Shown here: piece after piece, positions 1-5,290 of the stretch | How positions within the stretch are numbered: position 1 is the first letter of the stretch | Layout of the letters: each line of letters opens with the position of its first letter | DNA from: Actinomycetota bacterium | GTDB lineage: Bacteria; Actinomycetota; Thermoleophilia; Gaiellales; Gaiellaceae | Direction: 5' to 3' | NCBI GenBank assembly: GCA_013694685.1 | Contig: JACDBY010000229.1 | Span: forward strand, 1-6,637 | Length of the DNA stretch: 6,637 bases | Program-made: the position numbers and the translations under genes | The notes under the pieces: model-generated | What the model saw: the letters and a program-made list of their open reading frames with translations, nothing else | What the model was told of the DNA's origin: nothing | Database searches by the model: none

Positions 1-21
1 GTCGACGACCGCTCGAAGCAC
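1..21 (-). CDS. PIN-domain toxin, N-terminal fragment (cut by window edge)
   Basis: Only seven codons are present. A GTG start overlaps the TAG stop of the antitoxin by one base and reads M-L-R-A-V-V-D before the window ends. This matches the usual opening of PIN-family toxins (hydrophobic strand, then the first catalytic Asp), as in the COG1569-type pattern M-L-R-A-V-x-D-T-N. The overlap with an upstream RHH antitoxin gene on the same strand is the classic VapBC-like order and implies translational coupling. PIN toxins are Mg2+-dependent ribonucleases. That activity is inferred here from seven residues plus context, since the rest of the gene lies outside the window. Confidence 0.6.
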
Positions 22-260
22 TACGACGCTTTGCGGACGCGCCGCCCCGCATGCTGCTCGCGCACCGCGAGCTCGAGCGCCTCGTCCTCGGACAGGTCGA
101 GGTTGCGCGCGGCCGAGCGCTCGAGCGCCGCAAAGCCAATGTGCTCTCGAAGGGCTTCCTCGACGACGTCGGAGTCCTTCACCCCGCGACGCGCCGCCGC
201 CACTCGCAGGGCCCGTGCGACCTCCGGCGTCAGATAGACGGTGAGCCGCTCTTTGGCCAT
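21..260 (-). CDS. Ribbon-helix-helix (CopG/Arc-type) antitoxin
   Basis: This predicted antitoxin of 79 residues would bind the adjacent PIN toxin and repress its own promoter. The N-terminus M-A-K-E-R-L-T-V-Y-L-T reads as the RHH beta strand. Helices follow (PEVARALRVAAARRG and DSDVVEEALREHIG), then a charged tail with LDLSEDEALELAV that probably contacts the toxin. I chose the ATG at 260-258 because a TACGAT -10 box sits six bases upstream, which fits a leaderless transcript. An in-frame ATG at 287-285 would add nine residues, but it lies inside the candidate operator and has no ribosome-binding site. The stop overlaps the toxin's GTG by one base. RHH identity is from sequence pattern; no structural check was possible. 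Confidence 0.85.
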   Translation of the reverse strand: MAKERLTVYLTPEVARALRVAAARRGVKDSDVVEEALREHIGFAALERSAARNLDLSEDEALELAVREQHAGRRVRKAS

Positions 261-266
261 GTCCAA

Positions 267-272
267 ATCGTA
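267..272 (-). promoter_or_regulatory. Candidate -10 box of the left antitoxin gene
   Basis: The minus strand reads TACGAT, then six bases (TTGGAC), then the ATG at 260. This is a TANNNT -10 box at the spacing expected for a leaderless start. About 17 bases further upstream are the ATGAC units of the repeated octamers, which would cover the -35 region. Confidence 0.4.
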
Positions 273-282
273 CACCTTCGAC

Positions 283-306
283 GTCATAACGTCATAGTGT
301 CATCAG
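283..306. promoter_or_regulatory. Three tandem 8-bp repeats, candidate RHH operator
   Basis: The plus strand reads GTCATAAC, GTCATAGT and GTCATCAG back to back, so GTCAT recurs at exactly 8-base spacing (283, 291, 299). MetJ/Arc-class RHH repressors bind tandem half-sites; MetJ boxes are also 8 bp. The array covers the presumed -35 region of the antitoxin gene, where a bound repressor would block transcription. The repeat is seen directly; the operator role is inferred. Confidence 0.5.
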
Positions 307-411
307 TTGCGTTGGAGCGAAAGTGTCCCCAGCAGACAGGGCATGTCCGGCGACGTACGTATCCGAAGCTCCGCCCGGAGTCCTCCTCGCAACCGCAGAA
401 CGGAGGTGCGC

Positions 412-758
412 ATGACCAGGAGCGCCGAGAACGGCGCACAGCCGAAGCGAGACGCATGCACGTCGTGTTCGTCCTCGACCGCTCCGGCTCGATGAGCCAC
501 CTGACGGACGCAGTGATCAGCGGTGTAGACGAGTTCGTCTCCGAGCTCCGCCGAGACCCGGGCGCCACGCGGTTCTCGCTGACCGCTTTCGACACCCGCG
601 TCGAGCACGTCCACGTCGCCGTCCCGCTCGCGGACGTTCTGTCCCTGGCGGAGACGGGCTACGAGCCGGGTGGAATGACCGCGCTCTACGACGCGGTCGC
701 CCACACCGTCTTCGCGACCGACGAGCGCCTGCGCGCATCTCCTGCGTTGCTAATATAG
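412..758 (+). pseudogene. Von Willebrand factor A domain protein, frameshifted and truncated
   Basis: The start is the ATG at 412, five bases after GGAGG (402-406). It opens M-T-R-S-A-E-N-G-A-Q-P-K-R, then goes out of frame and stops at 495. From about 456 another frame encodes a clear VWA half-domain: M-H-V-V-F-V-L-D-R-S-G-S-M carries the MIDAS motif DxSxS, and GGMTALYDA supplies the MIDAS threonine. One base missing between 412 and 456 would explain the switch. The protein stops at 756-758 after ASPALLI, just where the next beta strand and the third MIDAS aspartate (usually in a TDG motif) should come, so about half the domain is missing. The end coincides with the helicase gene's promoter. 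VWA domains bind metal and partner proteins, but this copy is probably inactive. A short functional ORF from ATG 456 (100 residues) cannot be excluded but would lack a complete metal site. Confidence 0.7.
748..756 (+). promoter_or_regulatory. Extended -10 promoter of the helicase-dprA operon
   Basis: The sequence reads TGC then TAATAT, a TGn extended -10 element, followed by seven bases (AGAAAAC) to the ATG at 764. This spacing puts the transcript start at or next to the start codon, so the mRNA is probably leaderless. No good ribosome-binding site precedes 764. No convincing -35 box is visible, which an extended -10 can tolerate. This AT-rich patch stands out from the GC-rich surroundings. 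Confidence 0.5.
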
Positions 759-763
759 AAAAC

Positions 764-2806
764 ATGATGCTGTCGACTCAGGCGCAAGCCAGCCAGCTCC
801 TCACCACCGCCTTGGGTTCCGGCGCAGCCTTCCGACCGGGCCAGCTCGAAGCCATCCAAGCCCTCGCCGAGCGCCGCTCCCGGCTGCTCGTCGTGCAGGC
901 GACGGGCTGGGGGAAGAGCCTCGTCTACTTCATCGCCACGAAGCTGCTTCGCGAGGCCGGGCAGGGGCCGACGGTACTCATCAGCCCGCTCCTCTCCCTG
1001 ATGCGCGACCAGATTCGGATGGCCGAGCGGCTCGGGGTTCGGGCGCTCACCTTCAACAGCTCCAACACGGACGACTGGCCGCGGATCGCGGACGACATCG
1101 CGAACGATCGCTGCGACATCCTGCTCGTCTCGCCCGAGCGGCTCGGCAACGAGCAGTTCCAGACCGGGGTGCTGCCCTCGCTCCTTTCCGGCATCGGCCT
1201 CCTGGTCGTCGACGAGGCGCATTGCGTCTCCGATTGGGGACACGACTTCCGGCCGGACTACCGGCGGATCATCCGAGTGGTGCGGCGTCTCCCCCCGACG
1301 GTTCCCGTCCTGGCGACGACCGCGACGGCGAACGATCGGGTGATCGCGGACATTGTCGATCAGCTCGGGAATCTCGAGGTGCTGCGCGGCCCGCTCGCGC
1401 GGCGAAGTCTTCGCCTGCAGTCGATTCACCTGACCGATCAGGCGGCACGGCTCGCCTGGCTCGACCGTCAACTGCCCGAGCTCCCGGGATCCGGGATCGT
1501 CTACTGCCTGACGATCGCCGACTGCTCGCGCGTCGCACGATGGCTCCAATCGCGAGGAGTGAACGTCGCCGCGTACCACGCCAACCTCGACACGGAGGAG
1601 AGGGAGCGGCTCGAGGAGCGGCTCCTCGCGAACGACGTGAAGGCCCTTGTCTCGACGGTGGCGCTCGGGATGGGCTTCGACAAGCCCGATCTCGGGTTCG
1701 TCGTCCACTTCCAGCGACCGGGATCGCTCGTCGCCTACTACCAGCAGATCGGGCGGGCGGGACGGGCGCTCGACGACGCGATCGCGGTTCTCCTCAACGG
1801 GCGCGAGGACGACGAGATCCACGACTACTTCGTCTCGACGGCGTTTCCGGGAGAAACGGCATTGCGCCAGGTACTCGAGGTCGTGGAGGCCGAGCCCGGG
1901 ATCAAGCTGACCGCACTCGAGGCGCGCCTCAACGTCAAGCGGAGACGCCTCGAGCAGTGCCTCACCTTCCTGCAGGTCGACCAGGCGGTGTACCGCGAGC
2001 GCGGCGGCTACTTCCGGACGCCCACTCCGTGGACACCCGACGTCGCGCGCTGGGAGGGCGTCACCGAGCGCCGACGGGACGAGCTCGAGCGGATGAGGGC
2101 GTTCGCCGAGTCGTCTGAATGCCTGATGCAGCTCGTCACCGCGGAGCTCGACGATCCGGCCTCGGCTCGGTGTGGACGGTGCGCGAACTGCGTCGGCGAG
2201 GTCGTGCCGTCGACGACCGACCCTCGAGCCGTGCGTGACGCGATCGAGTTCCTCCGCAGGTCGCACCTGCCGATCGAGCCGCGGAAGCAGGGAATCGCCG
2301 CCGATGCGCGTCTCGAGCAGGGTCGGGCGCTCTCGATCTGGGGCGATGCCGGTTGGGGGACGATCGTCAAGAGCGGGAAGGCGGGCGAACGGTTCGACGA
2401 CGAGCTCGCGGCTGCCGTCGCCGAGATGATCCGGTCGTGGCGACCGTCACCGACGCCGGCGTGGGTGACCGCGGTCCCGTCACTCAGGCATCCTGAGCTC
2501 GTGCCCGATCTGGCTCAGCGGGTAGCGCAACTGCTCGGGCTGCCATTCGCGCAGGCGCTACACAAGACGCGCGAGGTGCCCGAGCAGAAGACCCGCGAGA
2601 ACAGCGCCCAACAAGCGGCCAACGTCCGTGACGCATTCGAGGTGGCGGGCTCGCTGCCGCGCGGTCCGGTGCTCCTCGTCGACGACGTCGTCGACTCGCG
2701 CTGGACGCTCACCGAGTGCGCGCGCGTGCTTCGTGCCGCCGGCGCGGAGGCGGTCTTTCCGGTCGCACTGGCGCAGGCGGGGCCGTCGTGGAGAGACTCG
2801 GCGTGA
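764..2806 (+). CDS. RecQ-family DNA helicase fused to a C-terminal ComF-like phosphoribosyltransferase domain
   Basis: This 680-residue protein is predicted to be an ATP-dependent 3'-5' DNA helicase with an extra C-terminal domain. Helicase motifs in order are: motif 0 FRPGQ (23-27), Walker A ATGWGKS (46-52), DEAH (150-153), the RecQ aromatic loop WGHDFRPDY (158-166), motif III TATA (186-189), motif V STVALGMGFDKPDL (297-310) and motif VI QQIGRAGR (327-334). Cys 453, 470, 473 and 476 form the RecQ zinc site. There is no HRDC domain. A linker (about 500-560, with GRALSIWGDAGWG) leads to a PRTase domain (about 565-670) with VLLVDDVVDSRWT at 636-648. That segment aligns with the PRPP-binding loop of ComF-like PRTases but has DSRWT where TTGAT is usual, so catalysis is uncertain. 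The start is ATG 764, or the adjacent ATG at 767. The last four bases overlap the DprA-like gene. The domain calls are firm; the biological role is inferred. Confidence 0.93.
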   Translation: MMLSTQAQASQLLTTALGSGAAFRPGQLEAIQALAERRSRLLVVQATGWGKSLVYFIATKLLREAGQGPTVLISPLLSLMRDQIRMAERLGVRALTFNSSNTDDWPRIADDIANDRCDILLVSPERLGNEQFQTGVLPSLLSGIGLLVVDEAHCVSDWGHDFRPDYRRIIRVVRRLPPTVPVLATTATANDRVIADIVDQLGNLEVLRGPLARRSLRLQSIHLTDQAARLAWLDRQLPELPGSGIVYCLTIADCSRVARWLQSRGVNVAAYHANLDTEERERLEERLLANDVKALVSTVALGMGFDKPDLGFVVHFQRPGSLVAYYQQIGRAGRALDDAIAVLLNGREDDEIHDYFVSTAFPGETALRQVLEVVEAEPGIKLTALEARLNVKRRRLEQCLTFLQVDQAVYRERGGYFRTPTPWTPDVARWEGVTERRRDELERMRAFAESSECLMQLVTAELDDPASARCGRCANCVGEVVPSTTDPRAVRDAIEFLRRSHLPIEPRKQGIAADARLEQGRALSIWGDAGWGTIVKSGKAGERFDDELAAAVAEMIRSWRPSPTPAWVTAVPSLRHPELVPDLAQRVAQLLGLPFAQALHKTREVPEQKTRENSAQQAANVRDAFEVAGSLPRGPVLLVDDVVDSRWTLTECARVLRAAGAEAVFPVALAQAGPSWRDSA

Positions 2807-4011
2807 GCTCCGTCGCCACGCACGACTCGCAGGCGATCGCGCTTCTCTGCGCGCCGATCGCGGTCGGTGACGCGAAGCCGCTCACGTCGTCCGAGTGGGC
2901 GAAGCTCGCGTCCGCGATCCACGCCTCGGCGCTCGAGCGGCCGGGTGCGCTGGTCGGGTTGACCGCCTCCGAGGTCGGCGATCGACTCGGCGTCGACCGC
3001 GATGTGGCCTCGCGGGTCGCGTCGCTGCTCGACCGGGGAGGCACGCTCGCGTTCGAGCTCGAACGGCTCGAGGGCCGCGGGATCTGGATCGTCGCGCGAG
3101 CGGATGACGCGTATCCCGACCCGCTCAAGCGACGCCTCGGGCTCCGGGCACCCGCCGTGCTCTTCGGGGCTGGCCGGCGCGAGGTGGTTCCGGGTCGTGG
3201 CGTCGCCGTGGTCGGCTCTCGCGATGCGAGCGCGGAGGCGCTCGAGTTCGCGGAGGAGCTTGGCCGCAGCATCGCGAGGGAGGGTGCGACGGTGGTGTCC
3301 GGCGCAGCACGCGGCGTCGATCGCACCGCGATGGCGAGTGCCACGGACGCCGGTGGCTCGGCTGTGGGCGTGGTGGCCGACAGCCTCGTCCGGCTCACGC
3401 AGCAGCCTGACATTCGCGCGGCGCTCGCGGACGAGTTGCTGACGCTCGTCACCCCGTACGCGCCCGAAGCCCGGTTCAGTGTCGGGAACGCGATGGGGAG
3501 GAACCACCTCATCTACTGCCTCTCGGATGCCGCCGTCGTGGTGGCGACGGCAGCAGGCAGCGGCGGCACCTGGGCGGGGGCGATCGAGAACCTGAAGGCG
3601 GGCTGGGTGCCGCTCTGGGTGTGGGACTCGGCGGCGGCGCCCGAGGGCAACCGTGAGCTGCTCGCGCACGGCGGCCGGCCGCTCGACGCTCCGACTGTGG
3701 AGGCGCTCTTCAGCGGACAGGGGGGCGTGCACACGGTCGCGTCCGACAGTCCCGCAGCGGGCGTCCCCAAGTCCGCCGTCCCTGCGGCTCCCGTGGCGGC
3801 GCTTCTGCCAGCCCTCGAGCGCTTTCTGGCGACTCCGCGGACCGAGATGGAGGTGCGAAAGGAGCTCGGCCTCGCCCAGGGGCAAGCACGCGCCTTGCTC
3901 ACGCGCGGCGTCGACTCAGGTTGGTTCGTCAGGGAGGGCAAGCCCTACCGCTACGTCGCAGCGGAAGGCGTGGCACAGCCTGCCCTGTTTGATGCTGCCC
4001 AAGTCGGCTGA
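2803..4011 (+). CDS. DprA/Smf-like DNA-processing protein (SLOG Rossmann fold)
   Basis: This 402-residue protein belongs to the DprA/Smf family, whose best-known member binds single-stranded DNA and loads RecA during transformation. The N-terminal helical part (about 25-85, PLTSSEWAKLA and LTASEVGDRLGV) is DprA-like. The Rossmann core shows VAVVGSRD (134-141), SGAARGVD (166-173), F225 with RNHLIYCLSDAAVVV (233-247), and SGGT (253-256). The family usually has RNRxIAGLS at the third position, so this copy is divergent. Residues 335-386 look like a winged helix (TEMEVRKELGLAQGQARALLTRG). I chose the GTG at 2803 because GGAGAG (2790-2795) lies seven bases upstream and the start overlaps the helicase stop as GTGA, implying translational coupling. 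The separate operon with a helicase-PRTase argues against an ordinary housekeeping dprA. I left the symbol blank because orthology is doubtful. Confidence 0.88.
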   Translation: MSSVATHDSQAIALLCAPIAVGDAKPLTSSEWAKLASAIHASALERPGALVGLTASEVGDRLGVDRDVASRVASLLDRGGTLAFELERLEGRGIWIVARADDAYPDPLKRRLGLRAPAVLFGAGRREVVPGRGVAVVGSRDASAEALEFAEELGRSIAREGATVVSGAARGVDRTAMASATDAGGSAVGVVADSLVRLTQQPDIRAALADELLTLVTPYAPEARFSVGNAMGRNHLIYCLSDAAVVVATAAGSGGTWAGAIENLKAGWVPLWVWDSAAAPEGNRELLAHGGRPLDAPTVEALFSGQGGVHTVASDSPAAGVPKSAVPAAPVAALLPALERFLATPRTEMEVRKELGLAQGQARALLTRGVDSGWFVREGKPYRYVAAEGVAQPALFDAAQVG

Positions 4012-4086
4012 GCCAGGCGAGCATCCGTGCGACCCGACTGGCTCGATGCCGGGAAGGGGTGAGGAACCGCGGGTACCGGGACAGGA

Positions 4087-4263
4087 TCAGGCGATCGGGT
4101 CGGCGAGATCGGCACTGAGTGCGGCGACGATCCGGCGGCGGGACGCTTCGTCGTCGATCCCGTCGATCCCTAGGTACGACGCGACGATAGGTCGGAAGCA
4201 GACGAGGGACGCGGTGCTCCCAGGCTCGTGCTGACGCTGGTGGCAGGGGGTGGCGGTCGTCAC
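4087..4263 (-). CDS. Doubtful 58-residue ORF
   Basis: A minus-strand frame from GTG at 4263-4261 to TGA at 4089-4087 encodes 58 residues. The second half (FRPIVASYLGIDGIDDEA, then a RRRIVAALSADLADPIA tail) has an amino-acid mix like a real protein and no low-complexity Arg/Ala/Pro pattern. I see no ribosome-binding site or promoter, and I do not recognise the family. It could be a real small gene, the tail of a decayed one, or chance in GC-rich DNA. Confidence 0.25.
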   Translation of the reverse strand: MTTATPCHQRQHEPGSTASLVCFRPIVASYLGIDGIDDEASRRRIVAALSADLADPIA

Positions 4264-4273
4264 ATCTTGGGCG

Positions 4274-4306
4274 CCGGGCAGGTGGCTCGACCGGGAACCT
4301 GCCCGG
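4274..4306. repeat. Inverted repeat, 10-bp perfect arms
   Basis: CCGGGCAGGT (4274-4283) and ACCTGCCCGG (4297-4306) are exact reverse complements around a 13-base loop. There is no T-tract on either side, so it is not a standard intrinsic terminator. It could be a Rho-type or unusual terminator after the DprA-like gene, a regulatory site for the gene at 4363, or a REP-like palindrome: GGGCTGAAGC directly follows and resembles the centre of the repeats further right. Confidence 0.5.
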
Positions 4307-4346
4307 GCTGAAGCGAGGCAGCGCGATGCAACTCGGGGCGTTCCCG

Positions 4347-4352
4347 TACCCT
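4347..4352 (+). promoter_or_regulatory. Possible -10 box before the membrane-anchored protein gene
   Basis: TACCCT fits TANNNT and lies ten bases before the ATG at 4363, which would give a leader of a few bases. There is no ribosome-binding site in front of the ATG. No -35 box is convincing. Confidence 0.3.
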
Positions 4353-4362
4353 GACAGGCTCG

Positions 4363-4932
4363 ATGAAACGCGCACTCCTCCTCATCGGCGTCGCGTTGCT
4401 GCTCGCGGCGGGTGGCGTCGGCGGCTGGTTCGCGGCGCGCGAGATCGAGGGCACGGAGACCGTGACGGAGACGACGACGGTCAGCGTCACGACGACCGAG
4501 GAGGCTCGCGCGTCGGGGCTGCCGGATGCCGTCGAGGAGGCTCGCACGGCGCTACTCGCCGCCGCGGAGGCCGGTGACTACGAGGCGCTCCGGCCGCTGA
4601 TTCCCGAGACGGGATTCGAGTACACGTTCGGAAGCCCCGTCGGCGGCGGCCCGATCGCGTACTGGCAGGAGCTCGAGCGGACGACCGACGAGGAGCCGCT
4701 CGAGGCGCTCGCGCAGGTTCTGAAGATGCCGTACACGCTCTCGCGAGGGACCTACTTCTGGCCGTTCGCCTACGACGTCGCGGCCATCGAGGACCTCACG
4801 GCGCACGAGCGGGAGTTGCTCGCGCCGCTCGGCCCGCTCGACACCGTGTTCGTCGAGGGAACGGGCTACGTCGGCTGGCGGGCGGGTATCCAGCCCGACG
4901 GCACCTGGGTGTTCTTCGTCGCCGGCGACTAG
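4363..4932 (+). CDS. Membrane-anchored or secreted protein of unknown function
   Basis: This 189-residue protein opens with M-K-R and a hydrophobic stretch (about 4-24, LLLIGVALLLAAGGVGGWF). That stretch is either a signal peptide or an N-terminal anchor; there is no lipobox cysteine. A Thr/Glu-rich segment (about 31-47, ETVTETTTVSVTTTEE) follows, looking like an extracytoplasmic linker. A folded domain of about 135 residues comes next: a helix (DAVEEARTALLAAAEAGDYEALRPLI), then aromatic-rich segments (PYTLSRGTYFWPFAYD, VGWRAGIQPDG) and a terminal WVFFVAGD. The helix followed by strands could suit an NTF2-like fold, but I cannot assign a family. It stands alone between two long spacers on the same strand, with no evident link to its neighbours. 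That it is expressed and exported is well supported by layout; its function is unknown. Confidence 0.8.
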   Translation: MKRALLLIGVALLLAAGGVGGWFAAREIEGTETVTETTTVSVTTTEEARASGLPDAVEEARTALLAAAEAGDYEALRPLIPETGFEYTFGSPVGGGPIAYWQELERTTDEEPLEALAQVLKMPYTLSRGTYFWPFAYDVAAIEDLTAHERELLAPLGPLDTVFVEGTGYVGWRAGIQPDGTWVFFVAGD

Positions 4933-5018
4933 CTGCGGCTCCACGCGGCGGGCGACGCCGGCGCGGCGATCGAGGAGCGCGACGAAGCGCTGCTCCCACG
5001 ACACCGCGACAGTCAGAA

Positions 5019-5042
5019 GGTGTCGGACTGAAGTCCGACACC
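5019..5042. repeat. Perfect 24-bp palindrome, REP-like, copy 1
   Basis: Arms GGTGTCGGACT (5019-5029) and AGTCCGACACC (5032-5042) are exact reverse complements around GA. As a hairpin this is a ten-base-pair stem closed by C-G over a TGAA loop. The same sequence recurs at 6018-6039, so it is an interspersed repeat and not a chance hairpin. Confidence 0.8.
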
Positions 5043-5065
5043 GGTTCGGCGTGAAGTCCGACACC
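5043..5065. repeat. Degenerate tandem copy of the palindrome
   Basis: This unit starts on the next base after copy 1. Its left arm is decayed (GGTTCGGCG for GGTGTCGGAC), while TGAAGTCCGACACC (5052-5065) matches copy 1 exactly over 14 bases. The following GGTCGGCGCCGAC (5067-5079) may be a third, internally deleted unit. Confidence 0.65.
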
Positions 5066-5067
5066 CG

Positions 5068-5085
5068 GTCGGCGCCGACGCTTTT
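5068..5085 (+). terminator. Weak candidate intrinsic terminator
   Basis: GTCG, GCGC, CGAC (5068-5079) can form a short stem, followed by GC and TTTT (5082-5085). It lies about 140 bases after the unknown-function gene on the plus strand. The stem is only about four base pairs with a four-base loop, so this may equally be a decayed repeat unit. Confidence 0.25.
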
Positions 5086-5290
5086 GTAGGGGCGCGCAAA
5101 GCCGACAGTTGGATCACCACACGTGGCTCCTCGAGGGAGCATGCCGGGTGGCGGGGGCTGCTCATCCGGTTCCCCGCTCTTCGGTTGAGTCAGGCTTGCG
5201 CGCCCGACCCGGAAGGTACGCCCTCGACGACGGTGTGTCCATTCGGGACATCTGGCGCAGAGGTCGGGCTCGTGGTATCACGGAGCTACC

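Larger units (their letters stand above)
4012..4362. other. Spacer of 351 bases between the DprA-like gene and the next gene
   Basis: No plus-strand gene is convincing here. The stretch holds a doubtful minus-strand ORF (4087-4263), a 10-bp-arm inverted repeat (4274-4306) and, just before 4363, a possible TACCCT -10 box (4347-4352). No T-rich intrinsic terminator follows the DprA-like gene, and no remnant of the missing VWA half was found in the frames I read. Confidence 0.5.
4933..5290. other. Spacer of 358 bases with palindromic repeats
   Basis: No supported gene lies here. The left half contains the tandem palindromes (5019-5065) and a short hairpin with a T-run (5068-5085). The right half has small hairpins: GCTCC/GGAGC (5126-5140), GCGGGG/CCCCGC (5151-5177) and TGTCC/GGACA (5236-5250). 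The last lies about 40 bases before the antitoxin start and could be its operator, which is speculative. No tRNA cloverleaf could be built. Confidence 0.5.

Noticed and set aside
1222..2118. Plus-strand alternative frame of 298 codons inside the helicase gene
   Set aside because: Arg/Ala/Gly/Pro-rich composition typical of a shifted frame in GC-rich DNA; it lies fully within the helicase coding frame.
686..2266. Long open frame on the minus strand (526 codons)
   Set aside because: It is antisense to the helicase gene, rich in Arg, Glu, Asp and Pro, with no domain pattern. It is a product of GC-rich codon bias; the plus strand carries unambiguous helicase motifs.
2716..2802. Earlier ATG (2716) or GTG (2788) start for the DprA-like protein
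   Set aside because: The ATG at 2716 adds an Arg/Gly-rich stretch inside the helicase's PRTase domain. The GTG at 2788 overlaps the GGAGAG ribosome-binding site that serves GTG 2803.
2515..3885. Long open frame on the minus strand (456 codons)
   Set aside because: Antisense to the helicase end and the DprA-like gene, with low-complexity Arg/Ala/His composition and no recognisable motif.
4273..4308. Insertion-sequence terminal repeats
   Set aside because: The arms face each other over only 13 bases with no transposase between; a hairpin or regulatory site is more likely.
5151..5177. Possible tRNA-like fragment (GGTTCCCCGC after a stem)
   Set aside because: Only one stem-loop could be formed; there is no acceptor or anticodon arm.
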